A stretch of 64,000 bases of DNA from Struthio camelus (GCF_040807025.1 NC_090952.1:16985068-17049067), one strand, 5' to 3'. Counted from the stretch's first letter, positions 16,331 through 29,798 are shown. The notes: generated by a model from the sequence alone, not told the origin. A program made the numbers and translations.

Positions 16331-17059
16331 CGCCGCTAGTGAGTGCCTGGCCCTGATGTAACTCTGCCCTCCGCGGACCTCCGGGCTCTCCCGATGAAGC
16401 AGCCGTCACTGTCACATGCCATCCCTCCCAGTCATCCCCCTGCAGCTTGGGCGGGAGGTTGGACAGCAACAAAACGCCTTAGGTGAGCCCAGCACAGAAA
16501 AGGGGACAGGGAGCAATCCCCTCCTCCAGCTCTCCAGGGAAGCTTCGGGGCCGCCACCCAAAATCACCTCCGGCAGGTCCTGAATGAGCAATGCACAGCT
16601 GTAATTTTGGCTTTCTTGTCAGAGGACGTAGCGGAAAGCTCAAGGTTGTCTGGATTCTCAAAAGCAAGTTGATGAATTCATAGCAGTAAAGGAGTATTTC
16701 CATGAAATGCAGAGATACAACACATGGGTGCCGCTAACACCCAGCCGTCAGCCCTGCGCCAGTGATGTGCCGTGGGTCCCCATGTGCCAGGACAGCCGGC
16801 TGCCGGGGGAAGGCAGTGGGCCCCTCTACACTGCGGAGGCCGCCGGCGCTTCACTAGCGGGGCCAGCTCAATCCCTTCCCGCGCCCGGCAGCAGCGCAGC
16901 GCAGAGGAGGGCTTTGGCGGTCTGGCGTCCTTCCCGGGCAGCGCCGCTCTGCCTCTGAAGTTCAGCCGGGAAGATAGCAGAGGTGAAAGGGCGCTTGGCA
17001 TTTCTCCGGAGGCTTGGGTCAATCGTTAATCAGGGAGGGATTGCTTTTCACTCCTCCAG

Positions 17060-17249
17060 GTAACCTCTCCTCCCCTCAGCTCCCACCCACACGCCGTTGC
17101 CCGCACAAAACCAGTGCCCCCGGGAGCAGGGTGGAGAGGAGCTGCTGGCCGGGCCATGGGAAGGTAGGCACTTGTGGGAGAGCAACCAGCGAGCCGGGTG
17201 AGAGGTGGCGGCACAGCGAGCCTTGGGGAGGTGACACCTGTGTGCCGAC
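17060..17249 (+). other. CLDN2: Candidate 5'-UTR part of the CLDN2 coding exon
   Basis: Two polypyrimidine-AG acceptors precede the CLDN2 start: CACTCCTCCAG ending at 17059 and CTCCTCCCCTCAG ending at 17079. Human CLDN2 has non-coding upstream exons spliced to its single coding exon, so one of these is probably used. An HNF1-like sequence, GTCAATCGTTAATC at 17018-17031, sits just upstream. HNF1 is reported to drive mammalian claudin-2, but this match has about three deviations from consensus. Confidence 0.4.
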
Positions 17250-17945
17250 ATGGTCTCCATGGGGCTCCAGCTGGTGGGCTATGCCGTGGCCTTCCTGGGC
17301 TACATTGGCACGCTGACGGCCACACTGCTGCCCAGCTGGAAGATCAGCTCCTACATCGGCTCCAGCATCGTGACGGCCGTGGGCTTCACCAAGGGGCTGT
17401 GGATGGAGTGTGCCACATACAGCACGGGCATCACCCAGTGCGACATCTACAGCTCCCTGCTCAGTCTGCCCGCCGACATCCAGGCAGCCCAGGCCCTGAT
17501 GGTGAGCTCCAGCGCCGTCTGCTCCCTCGCCTGCCTCCTCGCTGTCATGGGCATGAGGTGCACCGTCTTCATGCAGGGCTCGCCGGCCAAGGACAGAGTG
17601 GCGGTGACAGGTGGCGTGGTCTTTGTGCTCGGGGGGCTGCTCTGCTTCATCCCCGTGACCTGGAACATCCACGTGGTGCTGCGGGATTTCTACAACCCCC
17701 TGCTTCCCGACAGCACCAAGTACGAGATCGGCGAGGCGCTCTACCTGGGCATCGTCTCCTCCCTGCTCTCCCTTATCGGTGGCTTTATCCTCTGCGCCTC
17801 TTGCCCTCCTCGGGACTCGCAGGACACCTACCGCAGCACCTACCAGCCCCGGCTGCTGGCAGGTAAGAGCCCCCGGCCCTCCATCAGCCAGACGCAGAAG
17901 ACGAAGAGTGAGTTCAACTCCTATAACCTGACAGGATACGTGTAG
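17250..17945 (+). CDS. CLDN2: CLDN2, claudin-2, paracellular cation and water channel
   Basis: Four-span tight-junction protein of leaky epithelia (kidney proximal tubule, gut). Single coding exon, 231 residues against 230 in human. The start is MVSMGLQLVGY (human MASLGLQLVGY), with G at -3 and +4. Membrane segments lie at about residues 8-28, 82-102, 117-137 and 162-183. The claudin signature W30, G49-L50-W51, C54, C64 is intact. Asp65 and Tyr67, which line the cation-selective pore in mammalian claudin-2, are both kept (QCDIYSS). Extracellular loop 2 has DFYNPLLPDSTKYEIG. The tail ends NLTGYV, a PDZ ligand for ZO proteins. The cytoplasmic tail after the palmitoylation cysteines diverges most from human. 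Flanks (RIPPLY1, MORC4) match the human CLDN2 neighbourhood, which excludes other claudins. Confidence 0.97.
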   Translation: MVSMGLQLVGYAVAFLGYIGTLTATLLPSWKISSYIGSSIVTAVGFTKGLWMECATYSTGITQCDIYSSLLSLPADIQAAQALMVSSSAVCSLACLLAVMGMRCTVFMQGSPAKDRVAVTGGVVFVLGGLLCFIPVTWNIHVVLRDFYNPLLPDSTKYEIGEALYLGIVSSLLSLIGGFILCASCPPRDSQDTYRSTYQPRLLAGKSPRPSISQTQKTKSEFNSYNLTGYV

Positions 17946-18532
17946 AGGGGCCCCACAGCTGCCTCAACGACACGGTGGGAACCTGGCCGGCACCTCTCCC
18001 GGCTCTGCGAAAACTTCTGAAGGGAGACCAGTAAGAGGAGAGGCCACAGCAGTGTCTCTCATGCTCAGCCCTCTCACTCGCACACGTGCGCTCCAGGGAT
18101 TCCAATCTGCTCTCCCCACTGTTCCCCCGAGAGCCTTGCTACTGTTCTAGAGATCTCAGCTGATTACCTGAGTTGGTGAAAGACCCCGAATTTGGCTGCT
18201 GTTACCTGCTCAGCACGGTGCGGCACTGTCGGCTTGCAGGGAGCGCTCCTCATGAGCCTGGACGGGTGGAAAAGCAGCAGTGCCTCAGCCTGGGCACGGG
18301 CAGCCGCGCCACAGGAAGACCTCGGCAATGCAGCGACAGCAGCCCCAGCAAGCGTGCCAGCCCCAGCCGCCTCCGTGGGGTGTTCTCCAGCGTTAACCCG
18401 TTGGGTCGCTGCATGTCCTGCGTCACGGGGCCGAGCCGAGGTGTTGCGGGGGGAGCTGGGTGTCCGCGCAGGCCCGCTGCGGGTCAGGAGTCACCGCTGG
18501 AGGGTCGAGTGCTGATTTCAAATTGGTGTTGC

Positions 18533-18538
18533 AATAAA
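18533..18538 (+). promoter_or_regulatory. CLDN2: CLDN2 polyadenylation signal
   Basis: AATAAA, about 590 bases after the stop codon, followed by a TG/T-rich stretch (CTGTGTTTC). It gives a 3'-UTR of about 610 bases. Confidence 0.7.
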
Positions 18539-20405
18539 TCTGTGTTTCTAGCTGGGCTGTGGCTAAGCTTTCCTCCAGCACCGAAGGGCTCGGGAGCCTC
18601 CCCACGCTGCAGGGGAGCCCGGCGGGGGATGTTTCGGAGGGACAGGGTGAGCACATGCCCACCCACTGGCTGATCCCACTGCAGCCAGGCACTGCACCAC
18701 CGCGGCATGACGGCACCATGGGTGCTGGAGAAGGGAAGGGAGCAGACCAGGGAAGGGAGCAGACCGAGGAGGTGAGCAGCAGCACCAGTCCACTTTTGGC
18801 CCTGCATAAGCGCCGGGCGGGAAAGCAGGGGCCAGCGAGGCAGTCCTGCCTGCAGGGTCCGTGCCCGTGCAGAGGCCGCTATCACCGCGGCTGTGGTCCA
18901 GGGCCGCCTGCCCCAGGCAGCGCTTCTCGCCCAGGAGAGACGTGGGGCGGCAGCAGATCTCACGGGGAGGGTCAGGCAGGGCTGTCGGGGGGAGCGTAGG
19001 GAGCCCCTTGCTCTGCTCTGTCCCCCTCCTCTCACCGCACAGCTTTGCCCCAGGAGCCCGAGGGGGACGGGTGCGCGCTGGCCGGGGGCAGTCCCTGCCC
19101 GACTTGCCCTGGGAGGCTGCTGCGCGGCCGCGAACGCCAGCGCAGCTCTCCTGGGTGCTGGTGGCCCCTTCTCACCCGCTCGCTCTCAAAGCACCTGCAA
19201 GGACCAGGTGAGCTCAGCTTCATCCTGCTCCCGAACCCGCCCTCCCTCCGAAAACCCTGAAGCCCCTTCACCAAACCCATCATCTCCCCCCATCCCGTGC
19301 TCAAATCCGCTGGCCACATGCAGGTGCCACGAGGCCCGGGGCATGCGGTGGGTGGACCTGCCACCCCCAGGTCTCCGTGCTGCACATCAAGGTCCCTGGT
19401 GCCTAGCCCCCTCCTCGGCGGGCTGGGCAGAGAGGCAGGACCCCACTGACCCTACTAGCTTTTATTGGAAACATCATAAAACGAGAAATAAAACCATTAC
19501 CAGGGGAGCAGGGGTAGCTGCAGGTCCTGGCTGCAGAGGGCTCCTGGCCACAGGGGTAACAGCGCACGGGACCAACGAAACCCTGCCCCATCACAGCCCT
19601 GGGCTGCTCCAGCGCAGGCGCAGGGCGAGGGCGGAGGTGGGGAGGACGCAGCGGACGGACAGGCAGAGGGCAGGACCCCTCTTCTCCCCGCTCCCCTGCC
19701 AGCCCCTCGTAAAGCAATATAGATTAGGTGCTGGAAAGCAGGGCACTGGGTTCCTCGCTCAGGCGTCACCGTTTCCATCATTAACCTTGCACAAGTGAAA
19801 TCATGTTTACCTGTTGTGCTAACGCTCCTGATAATCGCGTGAGTCACGCTTTCTCCCCTCTTTGCTGAGCCAGAGGCCACCCCAGCCACCCCCACGATAA
19901 CGGAGAGGCTCCTGAGCAGGGGCCACCGAGGCTTTTGAGGCAAAGGCTGATCACCCACCTTCCACGGCACCGGGACGAAGCCCGAGGCGTTACCGGGCAC
20001 CGCTCCCACGGGCAAACGCGAGAGCCCGGGCGCAGGGAGGGGAGGCACAGCACCGCCAGCCGCTTCCCGCAGGGGCTGAGGCACGGCTTCGAACGGGGGC
20101 CCTGGAGTTCACTCAAGTCCTTCAACTGTAAATGTTTTGCTTCTTGGCAGATGACGCAGAGAGGAGGCTTGAAAATATTTGGCAACAGCCGTGCTGCCTC
20201 CGCGTGTCAGGAATGCCTGCGCTCAGCCCTCGCCCCTCGCCTCCTACCTGGGGCTGGAGGGCTGGCGGGGGCCGCGGAGCCGGCACAGCGCTGCCTGTGT
20301 CTGCGGCGAGAGACTTCCCGAATTCAACAAAGGGGCGCTTGAAACTCTCCATCTGGAGCATTGCGGCTGCTGCTTTTATTAACGCCTTAATTCAAGCACC
20401 AGAGA

Positions 20406-20448
20406 GAAAATTCCCATTTTTAACAGAGGAAATTCCCATTTTTAACAG
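20406..20448. repeat. Two-copy tandem duplication
   Basis: The unit GAAATTCCCATTTTTAACAG occurs twice back to back with minor changes at the left edge. Intergenic. Confidence 0.8.
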
Positions 20449-23400
20449 CGTTGGCACATATTGCCCACAGGGGAGAGAGGCTGGCGGCAGGGTGAGGGGC
20501 CTGGGTTGATAAAGCAAAAAGCTCCCATAGGAAAAGGCCCTGAGGGCGAGACATGACTGCAGGGCCGAGGAAAGCAAGGGGCTGGAGACGTCTCGGAGCA
20601 CACTGCCCCAGCGGAGGCTCTCCGAGGGCAGCAGGTGCCAGGGGGAGAAGTAGTCTCTGTAGCCACGCTCCTGGCCGCGCCGAGAGCTCGGCTCAGCCGA
20701 GCGCGCTTGGGGTCTCGCTCTGCCTTTGAACATTTGGCCAGAGCAGATGTGCCCAACCTCGGCAGCCGGCGCGGGGCCGGAGTGGCTGTGCCTGCACTGC
20801 TGTTGCAAGACGGTGAAACCAGAGCCGTGGGAAAGGCAGTGAGGAAATCCCCTGGCTGCGGCAGCGCATCGGCAAGAGGGCCACAGGGGCAGCGAGCTGG
20901 GGCTTCTTGCTTAAAGGCAGGCTGGAGGCCAGGGAAAGGCACCGAGTGCACAAAGACAGGTTATCCCCACCTCTCGCCATCGCCCTGGTTCCTGTTACTG
21001 AGATAAACCAGGTCTTTGAGGGCAGGTTGGAGGCGGCCCAGCCTGGGGCTGGAGCAGATAGGAAGCTTAGGTTGACCCGGGAGCCTCTTCCTTCTCATGG
21101 GGCTCCAGCACCTCGTTGTAGAGCAAATGTCACCAGAACTCAGCATTTGGGTGGCTATGCCGAGCCTGGCCAGAGCGATGGAGCCAGCCCCGCTGGTCCC
21201 ATGGCCCTGGAAGAGCCCATGGACCGCTGCGCTCCTTGCTGGCATCGTGGGGAGGGCTGGCACCTCTCGGCTCCCACGCTTTCCCAGGACCAGCCTGGTG
21301 CTCGAGTAAACAGGTTCTCAGGGCTTTCCTGGCAGGAGAGCCGTGGTAGAGCAGGGCCCCAGATGGGACACGAGGGATGTGAGCGGGACATGGAGTGGGA
21401 AGCAGAACAGAGCCACCACCTTGCAGGGCACCATCTTCAGAGCCGGGGAGTCTCGACCTCGCTCAGGAGGGCCAGGGCCTCGCTCCGATGACTAATCCCC
21501 TATTGTGGGGAACGAGTCCTTCCCTGCTCACCTTCTTGTGCCGAACGGTGTCTCAGATGAAAAGAGGGGGCAATAAAATATTAACATGCCCTTATCTTCA
21601 AAAGCAATAGAGGCACTATAAACTTGCCCAGCACACAGAAACCTGCAGCCGCACCTGGGCCAGGGGCCACAACCTGATCGTACAGCTGCGAGAGCGACGT
21701 TTTGGCCACGTTGCCTCCACCCAGCACCTACACACCAGGCTAAAATGACATGTGCTGGCGTCCAAGCCTTTTGCAGCCAGCCCTGTCCCCCACTGCCACC
21801 CCTGGGGACCTCTCCAGCCCCTTGCTGTCTTCCCTGCCTGGCACGGCAGTAGTTTCCCGCTGTCCTGCCCTGCCTCAAAGAAGGGAGCGTGTAGCACCCG
21901 TCTCCCCCGGGACATCCCACCCCATGGAACACCCCCTAGGAGGGGGCACAGGCTCGTCCCCCTCCTCAGCCAGATTGCACGCCTCCCCAGCAAACCTCAC
22001 CAGGCCAGTGGAGTTTAGCCCCTTTCAGCACCCTAGAGCTCTGCCTCCTTTCTTGGCCCAGGACCACTGAACAGAGGCAGCAGCGACACATCTGAGTGAG
22101 CTCTCGGAGGAGGAGGAGATGAGGCACTGGCAGGGACCATCTCTGCCCACAGTCCTCAGTGCAGCCCAGGGAAGGTACTCGGACGTGCAAGGCAGGAGGG
22201 GAAAGAAAATTCAGGCCAAGTTCCTTGTGGGCCGAGGCACCTGGAAACAGCCTCCGCATTCCTCCACCCTCCGCCTTTCTCCCGGCCATGGCCCACAGCA
22301 AGCTCCTAGCTCCCTCCCTCGCTGTGCCTGGGAGCTTCCCAGCCCCCTGGCAAAGAAGGGCTGCCTTTTCAGAGGGGTCTGCTAGTAAGCAAGAAGGCAG
22401 TATGAGGAGGAGGTACTGGAGTACCTGGGGGGCAAGGCACCATCCCCTTCCCTGGGTGTAAACCAAAGCCAAAGATGCAAGCTCACATCCTCCTCTCTAG
22501 GTGCTCTGAATCACCGCTGGTCCGTCCATAACCAGCACCCTCTGGAGATGTCGGGGAAGGACAACCTCATCCTACCCCAGTGAGCTTCTAAAGCAGCCGT
22601 TCAGGGGAGCAGAGGATACTTAGCAGGTTAGGCTATGGAGGCAGGCTGCTCTCAAGCTCTTCAAATCATAACTTGCAGGCTGCAGTAGGCATTCACCCAA
22701 GTCACATCCTGTGCTGGTGGGAAATGGAGGTATACCCTCAAACCTAACCATGCCCCAGACCCCACTCTAACACCAGTGCTGGTGGCCATGCTCTAGCCCA
22801 AAAAACAGCAACCTCAGGGTGTCTGTGCATGCTGCTCGGTTGGGAATTACATCATCCTTTACTCTCAAAACATTCTTGCCCTCGCAAAAACCTGGGGACA
22901 ATTTGTCTCGAGTCACACAGCTGGGACAGCAAGGCAAGACTGCCAGTGACCAACTGTTCTGTTTTTGCAAAGGAGGTGAGGGGGAATGAGAAATCAGCGG
23001 AAGGGACCAGGGTTGGGATCTGAAATGAAATCATTGCCCTCTCCTACACGGGAAGGAAGCAAGGAGCTGTGGGAGGACCCTGGGACAGATGGGGGAACCT
23101 GGCAGTGATGCAGGAATACGAAGCCAAAGACCATGCCAGCAAGACCGCAATAACAACAGTCACTGCACAACTAGAGTGCCCTGGGGTTGGGGAAAGCAAG
23201 TCACAGGAGTGAAGACTTAAGGTGCCAACAGGCAATAATAGCAGCAGCAAAATTCACCTGATATTAGGGAGTGCTGGGAATCCCACAGGACATCGCACCG
23301 AATCACCAGCAACTTCTCTGTCCCCACACTGAGGTGTGAGAAGAAACAGCCACGGCACCTTTGTCCAAGGGATGACTCAGAGCAGGGCTGCAGGAAAGAA

Positions 23401-25531
23401 AAAGCAGCAGCAGCTCAAGAACACAGAAAACAGGGAAGGAGGAAGATCTTTAAAGAAAAATATGAGGGAAATGGCGCAGAATGAACTGCACAGCACAGCA
23501 GGGGAAATGGATCTTTGGGCACAACAGAAGAGACTGCTAGAAAGCGCCTTCCTAGCTGGGTTGGGATGGCAGCTCAGAAAGCTATCAGGAGAATTATGAA
23601 AACTGTTTGTCGTAGAAACCCACATGTTGCACCCGTGAGGAAGACAGGGGTTTGATCTTAAAGGCATTATACTAACTTAACAATCATATTTCTCTGTAAT
23701 TTGAGTGCAATCTACACTAGAGAAGTTTCAGATTAGTGATCTTGGCAAACCTGGCACACATGCCCTCTATAGCACCAAGAACAAGCTTTATCAGTAGAGC
23801 CAGCACCAATTCAGCAAGTAAAATCAGCTATATCAGCAAGAAACACTTTTATAGCAGTATAAAATAAGCTATGGCAGGGATTTTAGAAATATTGGTAAAA
23901 GCAGATCATTCACCTTTAGTGAAAATCGGTCCTGGAGAACCAGGAAGGACCTAGAGAACTGAGGACTAATTGTACCGCACCCTCAACAATACCACCACCG
24001 ATCTCTGGTTAAACAGCAGGGCACCACAAGAAAGAGATCAAGACCAGAGGATCCTAAGACCAATCCATGAACAAAATGAGCCACAACCACATTAAACGGT
24101 CCACGGAGTAACTCCAAGCAATCCAATTTACGTGCTCTTTTACCTCCATGCTCAGGGTACATGGGGACACTTGAGGGCTGCAATCCAGGAGCACTAACAT
24201 TTTGGGAACTGCTAACCTAAATTCACATCTACAAGATATTTAGGCCCAAGACATAGCAGGGCTCCTCCGGAGAGCTTGACGTTGCACACCTAGAAAGTGC
24301 CAGTTGACTTCTTGGAGCCTGTTTTGTTGGGCCAGATCTTTAGAGACTAGAGCACCCAGGGAAGGTGCTTCCCAGCAGCCCCATGCAGGCCATGAGAAGA
24401 GCCCATGGAGGTGCTAGCAAAGTAGTTTCGGTCTTTCATGCTACTCTGCTGTGCCATGGCTGCAGTTAGGAAGCAGCCTTCTCACTCCAGCTCCCTTCCC
24501 CGGAGAGCAGAAGTCTGAGGGGCTCACTGACGGCACCCAAGGACAGACAGCAGCTCTCGTCTGCACCTGGGTCAAGGGACAGGGACCCTCTTCCAGTTTG
24601 TGGGCAGAGATTTCAACCTCCCAGAAGCACCGCCTGGAACAATGGCAGCAATGTCCCTGCAAAGCATGCCAAGAGACTGCAAAAAACAAGAAGCCATCCC
24701 ATAAGCACAGGAACCAGGGACGCCAATAGGGTTTCAAAGGATGGGCGTGCTCTGATGAAGCTTTTCTCACACAGGGGAACTTACCTTTTCTTGAGGCAAG
24801 TACCTTTTTTTTCCCCACAAAACTCATAATACCTCCCATTTCTGGGATGTCCAGACCACTGGAACCAGGCCAAGACACGCATCATAAACAGCACGATTGC
24901 ATTAAACTCACTTCTTTGGAAAACCTATCTCTAGGTATTTCAGATCACCAGAGCAAAGTCCCAGAACTTACTATACCTGGTAGATGGCTCCTAAGATGGC
25001 TTTGACAGATGTCTTTTCCTCACCCAGATTTTTAGCCCTTTCCTTTCTGGGGAGAGGGGAACGAGGAGGAATCTCAGCACTGGGGCCAAAAGCAGCTCCA
25101 CCTTTCAGTCTGTTTTCCAAGCCGTACAGAAGCTCAGGGAGTTTGTGGGTCTTAAAGACCAGGCCAGACCTTCACCACCACTGGCTCCATGGCCCAGGTG
25201 CCCCTGTGCCCTTTGAACTATTCCTCTATATTTTTATAGGCAAGACCACAGTGCTCTTACTTAGCCTTGGATTTTCCCCTGGCCTCAGTAAAGGCCAGGC
25301 TCTAAATCTCCAGAACCCAAGCAGGAGACAGGGCAATTAATCTCTGCTCAGCCCTATCTTCCCTGTGATTGCAGGCTTCCTCATTGACATTCTCCACTCC
25401 CCAACACACCTCACGTCTGCGGGGTTTCCAGATGGCAATCCAGAAGTCAGGTCACTCAGGCCACGGCCGCTGGCCTGTCCCCATCTCCACGCAGGCAGAG
25501 GAAACACAGCTGATTAGAGGCAGCAGTTGGT

Positions 25532-25608
25532 AAAAAAAATAAAATAAAATAAATAAAAATAAAACGAAATTAAAATAAAATAAAAATAAAACAAAACAAA
25601 ACAAAAAA
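25532..25608. repeat. (AAAAT)n / (AAAAC)n simple repeat
   Basis: A-rich tract of AAAAT units passing into AAAAC units on the plus strand. No attached retroelement body was recognised. Confidence 0.9.
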
Positions 25609-26442
25609 CCAGATCCTTGATCTTGAGGTGAGGAGAGTGAGCCTGTTGTGACCGGAGGCATTCCTCAGTGAAGGGAAGGACCTTGGTGCCCCAGGGCAAA
25701 GCAAAGGAAGAGGCAAGTGGCTCACAGCACAAATCCCCTCCACTCCGCACTAGGGGACAAGGTAAAGAACTGCTGCTGTGGGGGGTCTTAACATAAATTA
25801 AGTCTCCCCAGGCAGAGCTGTCAACATGAGATCTTTGTGGGGCCACGCAGGTAACATCTCAGGGCCTGCTCACACACAAGGATCTTGCTGTGAATTATAT
25901 GACCTGCTTCCTAAAACTGCAATATCCCATCTCCCAGGCATGCTATAGGGGCTAGCATCACATCTATGCCCCTTGGGCTGATTCCTGCTCACAAATTTTA
26001 AATTTACAACTGCAAATAGGTTAGTGTTACTGCACAGACAAATCCAGATAATTCTCCTAAATTCAGCATTGCTACCGAATAAAAGCCTTATTGGGGGAAT
26101 AAACATGGCCACACACACAGGAAAAGCAACTCAGCCTTGTAGGAAGAGACAAGTTTATCCTCAGTTGTCCTTGAGTGCAGCTACCCTTCCCAGCGGAGGG
26201 CTGAGCTCCCACCTTTTCCTACAGGAAATCTCTGTAAAATGGGAGGAGGTTGCCCGCAAAACACCATGCTAAAACTCCCAGCTTCCCGGTGGGACAGAGA
26301 AACCCACACCACTTGCACTGCTCTCCTGGCTGAATTAGGCTCTTCCCTGCCTCCTCATACCTCCTGTCTGAGCTGAGGTTGCAAGGGGACACTTGCACAC
26401 TTTGTGTGCAACATTGAGAAGTAAAGAGTTAAAACAGGTTTA

Positions 26443-26469
26443 AAAACAAACAAACAAACAAACAAACAA
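26443..26469. repeat. (AAAC)n microsatellite
   Basis: About seven AAAC units, intergenic. Confidence 0.9.
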
Positions 26470-28415
26470 GTAAAACATCCCCACAAAACAGGCCATATTT
26501 CCCTTCTGAGCCAGGGCTGCCTGCCGCAGTCCCTCTTTTATGAGGGACAGCGTGGTGCTGTCTGGGCAGAAGCTGAGAGCTCCGGGAGCAAAAGGGTTTG
26601 CCAAACGGGCTTATCTTTGAGATCCTTTTCAGACTTCCTCACCTGCAATGAGCATTTATCTTCGATATACAACTTAATCTGCCCAAACTACTACGGCACC
26701 AGCCTGCCTTGGCATGGGTGCTAGCGAGCGAGCTTTGCAAGATGTAGGAGAGAAGTGCCAAGTTTCAAAACCAGGTACCTTTGATACCAGCTTATCTAAG
26801 GAAAATAAATAACTGTACTGTTTGCCAAGCTACATTCATTTAGGAAATGCCCCATCACACAACTGTTTCTGTTATTTCTTTATGTTGTCATTTCTTAATC
26901 TGATTTATTTTTCTCAACGACCCTGTATCAGGGCAGAGAGCATATATTTTGCCTTGCTGGTAATGTAAGACACAGTGGTGAGAGTATGAAACCTGCAAAC
27001 TGCTCAAAAGCTGTTAAAACACTTCTAAAGGCTCCCGGATCTGCCTCTATCAACGTTTGCATCGCAGCTGCCCTTTGCTCGCCACCTCCTCACTCAGCAC
27101 AGCTCACTCCTATCACTAACACCTGCGCGGCTGTTTGCTGTACATCAGGCAAATGCGTCACCCTTTCCCCGGGGCACAGGAATTAAAACAGGAGGAGCTT
27201 CGAGCTGTGCAGCCCCTGTGGATTTTCCCCGCTGCGGCAGCTGGGTTGCTGTCAAAAGGCACAGTCAAGGGAGGGTTCCACGCCTGCAGGCCTCTACCGC
27301 GGACCAGATCATTGCCAGCCCCACTGCTATCAGGTCTTGGAAGTGCTGGTGCATTTTGGCTTCTGCTCCTTAGAGGATCATTAATGCCCCAAATTGCCTC
27401 TGCTTCCTCCTCCCCAGCAAGCACCTTACCTGCCGTCAAAGACCACAGAGAAACGGTGACGTTTCGAAGGCTCCCGTGCAGAGGCGAACGCGCTGCTCCC
27501 CACGAGCGCTCACCTCCATCCCTGTCGAGGAAAGCTGCAAACATCCAGCAGAACGGTGGCACAAAGACCTTCGCAGACAAGAAGCAAAGAGGAACTTAAC
27601 TCTTCAGACATAAAGTCTGCTCCAAAAGAAATTAATTACCTAGATGATAAGGAGAAGCTGACAAAGGTCTCCAAGTTCCCACCATGACAGCCAGGCTGGC
27701 AAAGTATCAGGAAAGCAGTTTTTAGTTTCCATTTATAAAACAAAGTACAGGCTGCTAAGATCAGTTACTAATGCTATTTAACAGCCTTTGCTATTTTTTC
27801 TAGCAGTGACTCAAGAGTGTCGGAGTTGTGTTGAAAAACAGGCAGAGTGTGAAAAAATGAGAAACACCGGAGGTGTCTGGAAATAACCTTTCAAAAAATA
27901 AGGTCACAAAGTATTAGGGATAAACCTCAGATCTCAGAGCTAGCTACAATGGGATGGAACAAACAAAATGCAAAGAGGAGCAACAACTGAGGTAACTAGC
28001 TTAACATATACATGCTGAGAAGAACATTGAGATCAAGCCTGAAGGAGGTGTGCACATTTCCTGCTTTAGCAGCATCTTTGGAGAAGAAAATAAGGTTCTA
28101 TCTCTTCCTTTACCAAAGGTAGATGATTCAAAGGAGGACTGGCATATGGGATAAAAAAACGCAGCACAGTCAGAACGGTGACAGCTCCCCACAATAGCTA
28201 GCTATTTTGCACCTTGGAAACGGCATTTCATGCAACTGTAAAATGAGTGTAGAAGCATCCCAACCATGCAAAAGGGAACTCTGACTCATCAGCATTTTCC
28301 TGATGGAGATTCAGTCTCCTCAACAGCTCTATTGAAAATTAAATGCCATGAGGGCACAGTATAAACCGCCCCACAGTTTGAGGACCAGCTGGTGAGCTGT
28401 AGAGAGAAAAAGTGC

Positions 28416-28432
28416 AAAAAAAAAAAAAAAAA
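28416..28432. repeat. 17-base A homopolymer
   Basis: Uninterrupted A tract in intergenic sequence. No target-site duplication or upstream retroelement was seen. Confidence 0.85.
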
Positions 28433-29752
28433 GTATGAATGGAGATAAGACATGCTACCTTCAAACCATGCATTGAGATAAGGGAGCTAACCTTAAAACT
28501 CAAGTATTACCATGCATGATACTGACCTGAAAACACAGAAAACAGCACAGTCTGAAAACATCAGGAGAGGTCACAGAAACAGCTCTGAGATCTAGAAACA
28601 TGAACTGAAAACAAAATAGGATTCAGCTAGAAAAACAGGAGGAACACAAGTCAGAAATGGTAGACAGGCACAGCATCTACTGACTGCAGAAAAGCCACTG
28701 CTGGGGCTCAGCTCCTCTAAGTCAATCATTCTATACCTCCAAGAAAGCACATTTAATTTAAAAAGCTTCCAAGCTGGAAATAAGCAAAGGCTAGAACGAT
28801 ATTGAGGATATATAATATTCTCTTGTCTTGGTCTTTTAACTTCTTCCCATGAACCATGCTGGAGGCAGGACCTGGAGCTACAGCCCACCTTGGTCTGAGC
28901 ATGGCCATCCTTCTGGGTCGTGGCCGGCTACTCTCAAGCCCCTCATCTGCACCCAAACACCTCACGTTCCTACACATTCCCCTTCCTGAAAGAACAGCCG
29001 TGCTGCTGGCTATAAAGAGGCTAAGAAAATAAGCCTAAAAAGAAAATCGAATGGGAAAAGCTCCCACACAAGACAGCACCTGGTCAGCCACGCTAGCCAG
29101 CACCCTGCAGAAGAGCTGCCTGCACACCCCGACGTCACTGTACAACCAACGGTTCCCATAGCTACACGGGAAGATAAAATTAGCTCAAAGAACCTTGTCT
29201 CGCTCCATTATTTAACAAACAAAGATGCACTTAGGAGAAAAACGCAGGCAAGGACCCAGTTTAGCTGCTGCCTGGGCCAATTGGGCCTGTAACTGGAGAT
29301 GGCTGCCCAGAGAGCCAGGGTCCAGCTCCTGGGCCCCACCACGTCGTACTAGGGACAGAGCAAGCCAGCCATGTTAGCCACAAGAGGACTCTTGCCCGGC
29401 AGTGCAGCGTGTCCGGGCTGCGCTCCCCTGGGATACTTGTTATATCAAGTGCTGGGCACCCGCTGCCAGCTTTCCCTGCCTCTCTGCTACTCAGTCCAGA
29501 GTGCTGAGGAGCAAAGAGGCCTTCAGCAGTGCTCGCTCGCCAGGCAGGACACAGGTCAACTGCGCAGAGCTGAGTCCGTGCTGCAGTCCCCACTGCTCCC
29601 ACCGCCACTGGGTTTCCACTGCCTGGGGAACGCCAGCTCCCAGCCATGAGAGCAAAGAGCCCTGCTGGTCCTGCAGGCTGGGGCACGGCTAGAAGGGAAG
29701 ACTCTTGCCCCACCAGAATGATGGCCTAGAGCACAAGTAAAGAAACCAGGGG

Positions 29753-29758
29753 TTTATT
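29753..29758 (-). promoter_or_regulatory. MORC4: MORC4 polyadenylation signal
   Basis: AATAAA on the minus strand (plus TTTATT), only about 40 bases beyond the MORC4 stop codon. This implies a very short 3'-UTR of about 60-70 bases. A longer alternative further left is possible but no equally good signal was noted nearby. Confidence 0.7.
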
Positions 29759-29798
29759 AATGATACTCTACAAAAGCACAGCGGCAGGAGAGAACGGA

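Larger units (their letters stand above)
18560..29740. other. Intergenic region, CLDN2 to MORC4
   Basis: About 11 kb with no supportable coding exon. Open frames are short, overlap on both strands and match no family known to me. Bases 18560-19450 are GC-rich. A minus-strand AATAAA (plus AGCTTTTATTGG near 19460) has no matching coding exon upstream on that strand. From about 23600 to 29200 the sequence is AT-richer, with simple repeats at 25532-25608, 26443-26469 and 28416-28432. Human also has no gene between CLDN2 and MORC4. Confidence 0.6.

Noticed and set aside
19460-19466. Minus-strand AATAAA as the end of another gene
   Set aside because: No minus-strand coding exon could be found between it and MORC4; AT-rich hexamers occur by chance.
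25532-25608. Retroelement tail
   Set aside because: Only a simple AAAAT/AAAAC repeat. No body or target-site duplication was seen.
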